A stretch of 64,000 nt of DNA from Gymnorhina tibicen (Eukaryota > Chordata > Aves > Passeriformes > Artamidae): contig VXAZ01009657.1 in the NCBI GenBank assembly GCA_013399875.1, forward strand, positions 248,001 to 312,000. Direction: 5' to 3'. Positions 52,638 to 64,000 of this stretch are shown here, piece by piece. The translations under genes were made by a program, and so were the position numbers. How positions within the stretch are numbered: position 1 is the stretch's first letter; each line of letters begins with the position of its first letter. The notes under the pieces were generated by a model. That model made no database searches, was not told the origin of the DNA, and worked only from the letters and a program-made list of their open reading frames with translations.

Positions 52638-55600
52638 ACATTGAGCCGTTGTTAACCTTGAAAACTATATTCGGAAAGAATATGAATTTCTACTTTCATT
52701 TAGACAGCTGTGCTACCTTGGTTTTTCCAGTTACCACAGTGATATCAGAGAGTTATTACCAGTACCAAAAGAAGAGAACACATTTTTGAGTCTTTAAATC
52801 TATTATCTATTTACTTTGTTTAGTTTGTTGAATTAAAGACAGTCCTTAGGAGATGTTAGGGCAATTTACAAAATTTTTTTTTTTAAAAAAAAGCACTCCA
52901 GCTACTCTGTACACAAATTCCCACTAACTACTTAATTAAAAAAAATAATCTCTAGATGTGGTTTAAAGAAATACAGATGCATCATCCTGTCTTCATTGTC
53001 CTCCTGCAGGATTTCAGTCAGGAAACCATTCAGCCATACAGATTTCATTACTGAAATAGATGGAAACATCAGCTTGTGTAACAGCTTCGAGCATAGGAAC
53101 AGAAAGGCAAGATCAGTTTTTCTTTGTCAATTTTTTTCCGACGCCATTTCTGCTTTGTCACTTTTCCACATCATTTGCGCAGCTTCTCGGGCTCCCTCTG
53201 GTGGTTACTGGGCAGAGGCGTTGCCTCCCTTGCAGCCGAACAGTAAGACCCACAAGACTGATTTCACTAGCATTTTTTGCTCCAATAATAATTAGAAAAC
53301 TATCAATTTATTAAAGAATAAGGCTTCATGTAGTCTACTTGTGTAATCTGGATCACAATATCCTTCCTGAGCTAAGAAATATTTGAAAAGTCTACTATGA
53401 ATCTTTTTTTTCCCTTGAATTCTTTTGGGGTTTGACAAGAGAGAAATAGAAGATGAAATTAACCAGTAGATTAATATCCCATAATACCCATGCTAATGAT
53501 CCAAATAAAACACCTAAATCCAAAATTTCAGGTAAGAGGCTTTTAATATCTCTCTTTACTCAGGCGAGACTCTCCAATAATCTGGATGTGTCGTACTTCC
53601 TCTTAGCTGCTGGTGTTTTCTCCTAGCTCAGGTGTGGATGTGTATTTTCTCTTGATCCCCAGGATATTGCACACTGGCATGGGAGAATTTCTGGATCAAG
53701 TCCCAGTAGATACGGCCCTCTTTTGAGCAGATATCCAGCCAATTATAACATTACTATAGATTTCTAAAAATATTTTCATAATCAATATAAAGAAAAGTCT
53801 CCTCTAAAGGCACGAGAAAAAGAAGCTGTTTGTTTGGATTTTTTAATTAGAGTAACAGTACTAGTATTTTCATATGGCAATTCTTTGTATTAAACCAGAA
53901 TTATTTGAAATATGAAGAAACACAGGGAAGTTTGCATGAGGCAGCCCCAGATGACAGGTCATGTGCTCGACAAGTCTACTTTACCTTGATTCCCTTTGCA
54001 GATGAACAGAATTAAGACTAATAATTTTTCACTGAGGTCAAGCTTCTAACAATCATTGCCTTTTCAGAACTTCTTATGGTTTAAATACCTGTATTTCATT
54101 TCCAAGAAGCAGCTAAGTACAGAGATAATGAGACACTGAACAATAAATACATATTTTTATGATCACGCCTTCAACACCAAGGAGCTACCTGCTCTTCAAT
54201 ACATCCAGAAAAAAAATGGTCTCAGGTATATTTTGACTGTTGGAACAAACCTGTGGAACACCTTTAGGCAGCTCAACACATCACTGCTAATGATGCACCC
54301 CTGTCCAGGTATATGATCTGCTGATGTACAGTCTCTCTCCCTGACATTTATGATGGTCAGTCGAGGTTGTGTTTGTGGGCATAAAACTGTGTTTTACTTA
54401 TAGAAACTTAGGAATATAATTTCTCTGATGTAATGACTATATAGAATGCCTTGAGAGAATTTCAGCTTCGTTTTAAGTCCTTGTCAATAGTACACTGTTA
54501 TCTACTTTGCATAAATATAGCCAAACTGTTGAAGAAAATATGTGATTTATTACACAATTTTTGACATGAAGCCTTTATATTTTAGCGATGACTAATAAAT
54601 AGTAAAATAAGCTATTTACGTGACTGTGCAAGTGGCCATGAATTAGTTTGGTATTGGCTGATTCAAGTTTGTCTACATTAGGTTTTCCATGGTGTTTTAA
54701 AGAGAATTTGCTGGTTTATTTTCAATAACCTAACGTAGCAAAAATTTCAAGCATTGAAATTTTCGTTCAGGATTTTTATAAGGAAACGTGTACTATAAGA
54801 GCCTGGCACAGATCTATCCTAAGACAATATAAACACAAACCCGTTCTCTTCAATCATTACTATGTAATGTTGTGCCTCTCTTTGACACATACATTTTCCT
54901 ATGGGGTGGCAAAGAAATAGTATAATTGTAAAGATCTTGCTCTCAGAAAAGATCACAGTATACAATAATAGGAAGAAATGCAGTGAGCTCATGAAACAAA
55001 ATCCCTGAAGTACTTCAATTTCATTAAATTCAATTTGGATAAGCTGTGCTGAGGATTTAACAACACTACTCTGGGTTGTCTGCACCTCAGAAGAAATGTT
55101 TTATCTATTGATTATTTTTCCAACATGGAAAAAATCTGAGGAGCTAATTATATCTCCAGAAAGCAACTGTTAGATACAACTGATGGATAGTGATCTTGAC
55201 ATGATATTTTTGGGTAAGAATAGCAAAAGAACATATTAATGAATAAAGTCATCCTTTCACAACTGAAACAGTTTATTGAAAATTCTCAGATAGACAAAAT
55301 GAGCTATTGATTCACTCCAGATGTCTCTTTTGAATATTTTTCTTTTAAAAGTCTTTAATAGGAATGTACAAAAAAATAATATAAGAAATATGACTGAAGT
55401 AATTGAAAAGTGATTTTACTCCTTACTTTCTGTGGCCATGCTTTTTCCCTTCAGTGTTTCAGTTTTTCCTTAAAGAAATTAAATCAAGCACAGACTACCA
55501 TAACAAAACTAAAAAGCTTGCATTTTAATTTATGTTACCATATTAAATTCTTAAATGACTATGTGAGTATAGGCTGAGGATTTCTTTAGTAAATAACTAT

Positions 55601-56784
55601 TTATAAAATGTCAAAGCCCTGATACAAAATTGATACAAACTGACAAGTTTCCAGCTGAGCCAAATTTCGTCAGTGATAGATTTCAAACTCAGTGAACCTA
55701 AGAGTTCACTCTAATCTAATTGTTAAAAAGAATAGAAACAGATTCACAAAGTTTTGCCAGTTCTATAATCTACTGACCTGATGCTGTGATTGACTTGTTT
55801 CTGGACAATTACTTGAGGGATATCAGTGGAAGACGAACATAACTGGAACTCAAAAAAATTTACTTTTGATTAAAAAATAGAAGTTTCAAAGGGTGGCTTC
55901 TGGAGTTATTTTAAAAGAGGAAGAAAGAAAAGACATAGCAAGAATCCAATCAACTTAAAATGAGTTAGTCTTCTTTTTCACATCAAAACCAAACTAAAAC
56001 TCAAAATCAATTTCTTAAAAAGATCAAAGAAAATACAGGAATAATTTCTCTTCTGGCACCCAGTTTTTCACTATGGTTAATTAAATATATAACTGCCCTA
56101 TTTGCATTGATTTGTGTTGATTTACACAGGTTACTCCAGGATTCCTTGGGGTGAAACACCTCAAAAATCATGTAGTGGTGGGATTCGATGACCCAAAGCA
56201 GACACAGCTTCTCATGCTGAGCTGTTGACACAAAGGACTAGGCTGCACACAGGACTGACAGGGAAAGTTGGATGTGTAAAGGCACAAAGTATGGATGCTC
56301 CACCATCGAGTCTACTTGCTTCCTCAGGATAGTTTATATAATCCTCTAGATTCACTTAAAAATGATCATTGTACACCAAGGCACGTTGCTGTATTTGTTC
56401 CAGGAGGAAAAGCATAGGAATTTTTGTCTATTGGATCAAATGTTTACCTCAAGTTCCTCCACCAGCTGAACACGTGTGAATCAGAACTGTCTCCAGCAAG
56501 GGCTGCTTGTCTCTGAATATGGAAAAGTATCTGCAAAAGCAGACAGAATACACTGTTTTCCACACTCATAGATACGAGAGAAGCATGCTGAAGTTGCTGC
56601 ACTAGGAATGTAAAGTAAACAACAACAGAGATTTCTGGTTGTTAATGATACCTGAGCACTAGGAGTATCTACAAAGGTGGTGGAGTTTCCATCAGTGCTG
56701 GTTTTTTAGGATAAATAGGTACTCATGAAGATTGGTTACACAATTAATTGTTCTTCTTTCTGATTTCTGCTTGCCTTCTGAGGT
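52638..56784. other. Intergenic spacer between two related LTRs
   Basis: About 4.1 kb of AT-rich host sequence. It contains no gag, pol or env-like frames, so the flanking LTRs are not the two ends of one provirus. Each LTR also has its own target duplication. Confidence 0.6.
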
Positions 56785-57467
56785 GCAGGTGTCTTGGTTT
56801 GAAAGACAGGTGTCTGCTAAGGAAGGCAGGAGCCCCCCTTGGCATGGAAAAATACAACCCCCTTCCCTCCAAATTATTATAAATTTGAAATTAAGGGGCT
56901 TTCAGGCAAAGATATGAGGAAATGGGAATAACAGTTTTTACTAATATATATCTATATAACAAAACAATAACACAGAGAAACTGATTTAAAGCCGGACAGA
57001 GTCAGGGGTACAACCTGGCACCCTGCCGTGCAGGGTGTTGGTAGCAGTCCAATGCAGTGGTAGCTGCAGTTCTCTTTGAAATGGTCCTGTTGAAGTGGTG
57101 ATCTTGTAGAAGGAAAAATCTGGTCCTCCTCCGAAAATCCAGTGGTGGTGTAGTCCTTGTCCTCTGAGATCCCAGCAGGTAAGGCTGCTCATCCTGTTCC
57201 AAACTCCAGATTTTATCCCGGTGGGAATGCTTGGCTCCTTCCCCCTGGGCGGAGCATCTCACAATGGGATGGTGACTCATGGGGCAAGGCACTGATGGGG
57301 CCATTAACAGGAGATAGTCCAGGTGCAGGTTATCTCTGAGTCATACAGCAAGGCATTGTTGGGCCTATTAACAGAAGCTAGTCCAGAGGGAGGAGGCAAG
57401 GAACATCGGCACATCTGGTTTTCAACAGCTCATGGTAATAGAATACATTGTAATCCAGGACAGCAGG
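56785..57467 (-). mobile_element. Solo LTR with perfect 5-bp target duplication
   Basis: Seen: the LTR proper is 56790-57462 (673 bp). On the plus strand it begins TGTCTTGGTTTG and ends AATCCAGGACA. It is flanked by GCAGG at 56785-56789 and 57463-57467. Sense is minus, with a TATA-like GGATAAAA at 57218-57211. It shares many blocks with the LTR at 51995-52632, including GACAGAGTCAG, the GGTAGCAGTCCA region, GGGCGGAGCATCTCAC and CATTAACAG. The intact duplication and clean ends indicate a comparatively recent insertion. The 100-codon open frame within it is not a gene. Confidence 0.94.
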
Positions 57468-60400
57468 GCAGTTATATTGGGAACTCCTCCAGAAGAACCC
57501 TCTTCCATGCTGCTCTGCATATGCCCACTGAGTCTCGGGAGATTAGGGAAGGGAAGGCAGCCTCATCGATAATTTTGGTGAACTTTAAGTAAACCCTGAG
57601 TAATCATATCTCCCAGGAAATCTCAGAAAAATGAAAAATGGGATCAGCTTAATGATCTGGACTCTGAATGAAGCCTTCTCCCAGAGCAAATTGAAACACC
57701 ACACAACTGAGCCTGAATCAATAAGCGCCAAGTCAAGCAGTTACTAGAACCAATAAAGAAGAAAAGTCTGGCTCAATCTTAAGCTTAAGCTACCTCCATC
57801 TACTGCAATAAAATGTTTCACTAATTACCTGAAAGTAAAACTGGTTTCTGTTCTGTCAGAAAAAAAATCGCAAGAGCTGGGGAAAGGATTCACTAAAACC
57901 CAGAGAGCTGGCAGCAGCTCTGAAAATTGGCTTCTGCAAGACCTTAAGTTAAGACCTATGGCAACTATGGAATAAATTTGCTGTGTTGAATTCATCGTTT
58001 TGATGTCTATATATTAATTTCCTTTCCTTGAATTCTGATAGCCAAAGTCCTAACAGCAGTAAAGTGATGTGCAGCATACAAACCTGTAAAAAGAAAATAA
58101 TCTTCCAGTCATCCCCAGAACTTTGTAACTGAAATTAATTTTGTCAGGCTATTTAACTAGAAGATAGGATATTTTGTAAAGCAGATGGGTTCTGCTGTAA
58201 TTGTAATAGTAGTTCTAATGAAGACTATTAAATCTGCCTTAGGGTTTTAGTTTCCTGACTCACAATTTATATGATGACAGTCTGGCACACAAAATTAAAA
58301 GAAATGGTGAACTAACAGTTTTTGTCTACAAAAATCCTGTTTCTCTTTATTACATCCTTGCAAGGCCTTTGCACAGCTATAGAGGTATATTTTTACCATT
58401 TTCCTAGACACTATACATGTCTGCTTCATAGGTATCTGTATAAAAAATGTCAGTATTCCAAGAAAAATAAAAATTGTGATTTACACACTTTTTTGGACAT
58501 GATACCTCCAGGAAAATGGCAACCCACTCATATTTTTTCCCTTCATAGCTGTATTTGGAGCCATCTCCATGTTCCTTGCCAATGTGAACAAATCAGATCT
58601 TGCACCTCTTGAACGAGGAAGACTGGTGTCAAGCCAAGTCCAGGGTGCTGCTGACACACAAGCCCTTTCTGAGCACTGTGGAGAGCCTGGAGGAGCCAAG
58701 GTTGCTGCTACTGCTGCAGCCAGGACCGAGAAGAGTGTAGAGGCAGCAGTAACTGCTGGGAAAGGCGTCCATCCACTGTCCACTGTTTTCCCCTTTTGCC
58801 CAAAGAAATGCCCTGGTGACCAAGGTCTCCAGGGCTGGACAGTGAGGTCCTGGCCTTTTTCCTTACATCAGATGTTCACTGCCTCTCCCTGTGCCTGGAG
58901 CTGACCCCAGACAAAGCAATCTGCAAACTCCTGGTTGCTTTACCAGCAGCACACATCTGCTTCAGCAGGAGTCATGCTTTCCCAGTTACTCCTTTCCACT
59001 GTTACCTCTTTCAGCCTTTTGATGTTTCCGTACATCTTGGCTAAGGTAACTTCTCGAGCTCGTATTTCTGTTTTTCCTATATAGAAGCATGACGCACATT
59101 TTACAGACCTTAAGCCTTTATTAAGCCCTACGACCTCACCCCAGTCAGATGTACATTTCATGAAGCAGTTTGAAGGTAAAATAATTGTCCATTTAAAAGA
59201 CTTCTACAGCCACTGTGCCCTTGACCTGGATACCTGCTGCATTCTCCTGAGTTTAGTAAGACCTGATCTATTGTGCTATATTGTAAAACAAGTGTTCATC
59301 AAAATACACTTGATTCTGTTTTAGACAAAACACAGCTGTGTTTTTATGCACAGGCAAGTTGCTTCTGCAGCCAACACTAAAAAGCATCCCATGGGGTAAT
59401 TGTCACAAATCAAAGAAAATGGAAAAAGCAACTCTCTTCAACAACTATAAAGCAAGGTCATGTTGTTAGACCATGGTGTTTAGCTTTTGGCATTTTTACA
59501 GAGAAAATTTCTGGGCATTCAATAAAGTATGGATACATGTTTATATGTACAATTTTTAAGCCTAAAACATATTACTTTAAAGCACTAAGTACTACTACAA
59601 ATTACAAATGGGATTTTGGAAACTTAGCTTCAAATTTGCTTCTTTTGATTGCCTGCATTGTAGGGCTTTTTTAGAACTGATTCTTAAGAACTGGAATAGA
59701 GAACTAAGAGAAAAAAAAATCAGCACAAACTCAGGGATGGAATGACAATGACTCTGAAATGTATATGGGCAGATGTTTACTTCTTTCTAAATGTCAGCAA
59801 GAAGCAATAAACTTCAGTTTATTGGTGACACTTTTCCACTATGGAATTCTGAATGTAATGACAACTATGACCTGAGGGTTACATTATTCCCAAGAATATA
59901 GATAGAAGGAGAGTTAATGCTTATAGATGCTTGACTTTTACATACTAGTAACTTTATAGATGGTGAATCAAAGGTTGGTTATGAATCATGGACTTTTTTA
60001 TTTGGCTTTTGAATTTTATTTAAGTTCACATCCACCTTTAAAATGCAAATTTCTACTCCAGGAACTTTCACAAAGAAAAATAAAGGGGTACGATCGATGT
60101 GACTGTTGCGTCTTGTTTCACAAAAAAATAATAAGAGTCAGTCTTCAAAATAAACCTGTTTTCAGTCTTGTCTTGTATAAACAAAACATGACCAGATACA
60201 GAGAGTATTTTTTGCAGCAAAGAAAACTGGTCAATCAGCTAAGGGCTGAGCTGTCAAACCATTTCTAAAGGCTAGGGCTACTCATATGCTTTAATATAAA
60301 TACACTTTAAATGGTTTCTGTTTATTGACACTGGGATGCAGTTGAGAGCCTTGAACCTCAACTCCAGCTTCAACATCACTACAGAAAAAAGCCTGAAAAC

Positions 60401-60508
60401 CCTCCCAAAAGACCCCAAAAGAATTTATACGGGATTTAACTAAAACTCTTCTCTGGAGAAATTGTATATCCTATTCTTTTATTCTTAGGGAATGATAAAA
60501 TGCATAAA

Positions 60509-60557
<49 letters not shown>

Positions 60558-62839
60558 GTATTTTTGTAATCAGATGCTGATTTTTGTGCCTCAGTTATTC
60601 AGTGTAATCAAAAATAGGACAGTTGCTAAAAAGTGCATTGTTTATTGTTCCTGAGGTGCTAATTAAAGGTTCATTTTAAAATATAAATGCATTTTACTGA
60701 CATTATATTGATTATGTATTTATTACACCTACATACCTGCACTAAATAGGAACAAAGAGCTTAGTAGTAATTAATATTTTAAATCAATGCATTGGATTTC
60801 TCATTACTGAAATAAACATGTACCAGTGTAAGAAAAATATTTTTACTGTTGGAACCATATAAAAATAACATACCCAGCCACTGGAGTGAGCAAAAGGAAG
60901 GACATCCTTGTATGTTTTTAGAATAATATCTTCCGGATTAAGCCACTGAGGAGTAAATATGAAGGCCTAGATTTAACAGGGTACATAGGTTCCCATCTAT
61001 TTAAAACATTTCTCCTACTATTTCTCCATTGATTGCTATGGAAAATTTTGGAAGCAAACAAGTTTTTGGAGGTGAGTTTTCTGATAAAGACAACTGTGGA
61101 TTCTAGTCACAGACAGAAGAACACTGTATGTAGTTTCTTGCTCTTTCTGAAGTTCATGGGCTTTTTTAGTTTTTGTAGATCTTTTCATGTCCAAAAGTGC
61201 TCAGGACTAGATTCAATAAAACTAGATTCAAGGAAATGTGTGAGGCACATACTTAAGAGATCTCTTTTGCAAAGACTTGAAATTTATTTTCTTATAGTGC
61301 AAAGCAATATTTTTACTGGGTTTTTTTCCTTGTAGCTTTCCAACTAATTCCTGTATTTAACTCTATATTTATTTGTACTGAATTCATAACAGCTTTTCCA
61401 TCTCAGCTTTCTTTTGCATGAAAATTTTACTCAGTCTAGATAAAAAGAACAGTGGTTTAACATGTCAATACCTGTTTGGTTACGACAATCTTAACACCAG
61501 TCATGAGTGTTGTCAGTGTGGGAACTTTTCCTTCACTCACATAAAATCTGAAGCCTGAAGGTCAGACAGAAAAGCTACAATATAGTTGTATTCTTGGGGG
61601 TTTTTTCCCCTAATGCTCAGGGTATTCTTATAGGAACTACATACTTTACATTAGATATGTAGCAGAAAAGCAAAGCTTGAACCACAAAACTGTCAATTAA
61701 ATATCCAAAGGAAACCAATAGTCAACTCTCCCATCCAAATCATTAATGTGATTTTAAGGTTGATTTCCCCTAAAATTGATTTTGTTTCTATACCCACTTT
61801 TCCTTCTTACTTTTCTGTTAAGTGTAATATCTCTTCTCTAACCTTTCAGGGCATTCTTTTCAAAAGATATTATTTTGCAAGAAAACAAAAGTGTGAGGGG
61901 TGAGGACCAGCAGCATTTCAGATGGAGGCTTGCATTAACTTCATCAAAACCAGTGCTGCACTCCAGACATCCTGGAAAATGAGTGATGTCTGGCAGCATG
62001 ACATGATTCAAAAGCAAACCATCAGTCATATTCAAAACGTTTCTTCTATCTCTCTCATCACACCGAAGGAATTCAGAGGCAAACACAGGCATCAGCAACA
62101 CTAGGAAAATCTATAGACTTCTGTTCATTTTCACAATGTACTCGGAGAGTTTCCAAAAAGTATGTGATATCTGATATATCCTATAAATGTTTAACCGTGT
62201 ACTTTCTCAAATCCCTTGCAAAAATAGACACTCTAGTAGATTTGCATGGTAAGCAAACATGTCAACAAAATTATAAAGAATGCACATCACAAAAAAATCC
62301 AAACCCAAGTCTTTGAGGAATCTTTACTAGTTTATATTTGCTTGATATATTTATAACTTCTTAAATGAATTACAACTGATGAAGAAACCAGCTCAATCCA
62401 AATAAAAGTTTCGGAGATCAATATAAACTGAATTGTGCTCTCCCATGATGTGTTCCTTTGGACATAATGGAGCAGACCATATATCAGTTTAATTAAAATC
62501 TACATCTGCAGAAGTCTATGGCTTTGCAGTCAGCTGATGTGCAGCTGCTGAGATGCTTCAATATAAGTAGCAAAAAGAAAGGTAGAAAAAAACCCCGTCA
62601 AACTGCAGACTGAAAAATATGCAAACAAAAGCTCGCTGCCTCCAACATCTGGGCAGTTCTGTTGGTCACTGCTGCTGCCAGCTGTAGCTCACTGACTGGT
62701 ACTTCGAAAACAAATGGATAAAACCCTCAGGCAAATCCGTTTCATTCACAAGGTATATGTGCCGGTGAGAATGTTCTCATGAACTGGCATCCGTATGCTG
62801 GAGGAAGTTTTATGTTTCGCCCCTCTGTGAAAGGACAGG
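57468..62839. other. Intergenic region upstream of GALR1
   Basis: AT-rich. It holds one GC-richer patch with a 111-codon frame (58569-58904) and an AT microsatellite. No recognised gene. Distal GALR1 regulatory elements could lie here but cannot be told from single-genome sequence. Confidence 0.45.
60512..60553 (+). repeat. AT dinucleotide microsatellite
   Basis: About 21 uninterrupted AT units. Confidence 0.95.
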
Positions 62840-63900
62840 CTTTTCAGGAGCTCCCGTTTCGGCCCCGTGTAGCGCTGCCTGCGGCTGCCCGGCTCCACGG
62901 AGCCCGCCGGCCCCCAGCACGAACGCGCTCCTGCCGCGGCGGAGCTCTCAAACACGGAGTCGTGATTTGGCAGTGAAAAGCGTCTAGACTTCCTATTCCG
63001 TTGGTGGTTTTTTTGCTTTGCCTTGTTGGTTTTTTTATAGGAAGGCGTGACAATGTCTGCCTCCTTTTGTCCTTTGAGATACTGAATGATTAATGGAAAC
63101 TTGTGAAGGAGGTGAGAACAGTGAGCAACAGGCGGTGCTTAGTCCGGAGTAACTCTTGCTGCCGGCTACTTGTTGAGGTGGGTTCACGCAGGAGCTTCAT
63201 TATTTCTGTCTTTCCAAGCGAGTTACATTTAAGCGCGGCCGGACCAGCCGAGCGCCGCCTAGCCCTGCTGGGAGGCGCGGCTCCCGAGCCTCCCTCGGAG
63301 CGGAGGCACCAAGCGGAGAGAAGTTTTCTGGGGAGAGGACCGGGGTTCCGGCTGCCGCCCTAGGGGGGGGCACCTGCAAGCTGAAGGGAGGGAAGAAAAG
63401 ACGCGGGGGGAAATAAAGAGGGCAAGAAAGCCCCACCTCCCGTTTCCCCGAGGAGACGTTCCCGGGGAGCTGAGTCTCCCGAAGCAGCGCGGCTGCCAGC
63501 GCGGGGGGCGCGGGCACTCCGCGGCTCGGCGGGGCGGGCGCGGCCGGAGCGCCTCCCCGGCGNACCTCCGCCCTCCCTTCCCCGCCGCCCTCCGCGGTGC
63601 CGGGAAGCGGCGGCTCCGCGTTCCGCCCGCGGAAACTTTGCCCGGCGCGCAAGGGGAAGGATGGAGCCAGGGGAGCCGTCGGCGGCGCCCCTCAACCTGT
63701 CCCGAGCCGCCACAGAGACGCCCCGCGGGGAGTTCAACCTCTCCGGGCTGCCGGAGGCCGAGGGGAAGCCCCTTTTCGGCATCGGCATCGAGAACTTCAT
63801 CACCTTGATCGTCTTCGGTGTGATCTTCACCCTGGGGGTGCTGGGCAACACCCTGGTGATCACGGTGCTGGCGCGGAGCAAGCCAGGTAAGCGCCGGAGC
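62840..63900 (+). promoter_or_regulatory. CpG island covering the GALR1 promoter, 5' UTR and start of coding exon 1
   Basis: Seen: GC and CpG density rise from about 62840, dip around 63000-63200, and stay very high from about 63225 through the coding start at 63661. Several G-rich and C-rich runs are present, including eight consecutive G at 63363-63370. No convincing TATA box precedes the ATG at a normal distance, in keeping with a CpG-type promoter. One base at 63563 is unresolved (n). The exact transcription start cannot be set from sequence. Confidence 0.8.
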
Positions 63901-64000
63901 ACCACCAACATCTTCATCCTCAACCTGAGCATCGCCGACCTGGCCTACCTGCTCTTCTGCATCCCCTTCCAGTCCACGGTCTATGTGCTCCCTACCTGGG
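63661..64000 (+). CDS. GALR1: Galanin receptor type 1, first coding exon, truncated by the window edge
   Basis: GALR1 is a class A rhodopsin-family receptor for the neuropeptide galanin. It signals mainly through Gi/o in the plasma membrane of neurons and endocrine cells. The 113 complete codons give an extracellular N-terminus with two N-glycosylation sequons (Asn12 and Asn26, both N-L-S). TM1 follows (about residues 46-70) with the G-N motif at 62-63 (Asn1.50). Intracellular loop 1 reads R-S-K-P-G-K-R-R-S. TM2 (about 83-103) carries L-S-I-A-D with Asp93 (2.50), and the sequence then reaches Q-S-T-V-Y-V-L-P-T-W. From P-L-F-G-I-G onward it matches GALR1 rather than GALR2/3. The start is the first in-frame ATG, in a purine context. 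The N-terminus is about 12 residues longer than in human GALR1. The remaining transmembrane segments lie beyond the window. A CAG/GTAAGC sequence at 63884-63892 looks like a splice donor, but the frame continues conserved through it. Confidence 0.96.
   Translation, partial: MEPGEPSAAPLNLSRAATETPRGEFNLSGLPEAEGKPLFGIGIENFITLIVFGVIFTLGVLGNTLVITVLARSKPGKRRSTTNIFILNLSIADLAYLLFCIPFQSTVYVLPTW

Noticed and set aside
52131..57304. Minus-strand open frames of 79 and 100 codons at 52131-52370 and 57002-57304
   Set aside because: Both are inside solo LTRs of the same family, but the shared segments are read in different frames in the two copies, so no conserved protein is implied.
51995..57462. A single provirus bounded by the two related LTRs
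   Set aside because: Each LTR has its own target duplication and the 4.1 kb between them has no retroviral coding sequence, so they are separate solo LTRs.
63200..63932. Minus-strand open frames of 150 and 190 codons and plus-strand frames of 86 and 97 codons over the GALR1 start
   Set aside because: These are shadows of the GC-rich GALR1 5' UTR and coding exon in other frames; two of them run through the unresolved base at 63563.

Overview
This is vertebrate nuclear DNA, almost certainly from a bird and most likely a passerine. Two short relics with the typical 3' end of avian CR1 LINEs are present. So are several solo LTRs that resemble endogenous retrovirus families common in songbirds. 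One family of LTRs is about 630-670 bp long, with 5-bp target duplications. The sequence is AT-rich with long gene-free stretches and two CpG-rich islands, which is typical of a large intergenic interval between two vertebrate genes.

The only gene identified with confidence is at the right edge. It is the start of GALR1 (galanin receptor 1, a class A GPCR) on the + strand. Its ATG is at 63661 inside a CpG island, and the coding sequence runs off the window after 113 complete codons, in the TM2/ECL1 region.

The left end holds a second CpG island (about 3230-5000). At the extreme left edge there is a minus-strand candidate coding exon (29-95) that would encode a signal peptide and end in a consensus splice donor. 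A minus-strand gene starting in the 3.2-5 kb island and continuing out of the window to the left is a reasonable hypothesis, but its identity is unknown. In mammals the gene upstream of GALR1 is MBP, transcribed divergently; no MBP or Golli coding exon was recognised here.

Between the islands (about 5-62.8 kb) there are no convincing coding genes. This interval holds CR1 fragments (17.0 and 23.0 kb) and five LTR copies: a fragment at 9.4 kb and solo LTRs at 24.0, 44.7, 52.0 and 56.8 kb. All five lie in the same (minus) orientation. It also holds a possible tRNA-derived SINE relic (48.8 kb), a pair of diverged about 380-bp direct repeats (31.6 and 34.9 kb), several microsatellites, a 61-bp pure pyrimidine tract, and a conspicuous palindromic AT-rich hairpin cluster (38.57-38.70 kb). 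No prokaryotic-style system, CRISPR array, tRNA or rRNA gene was found.
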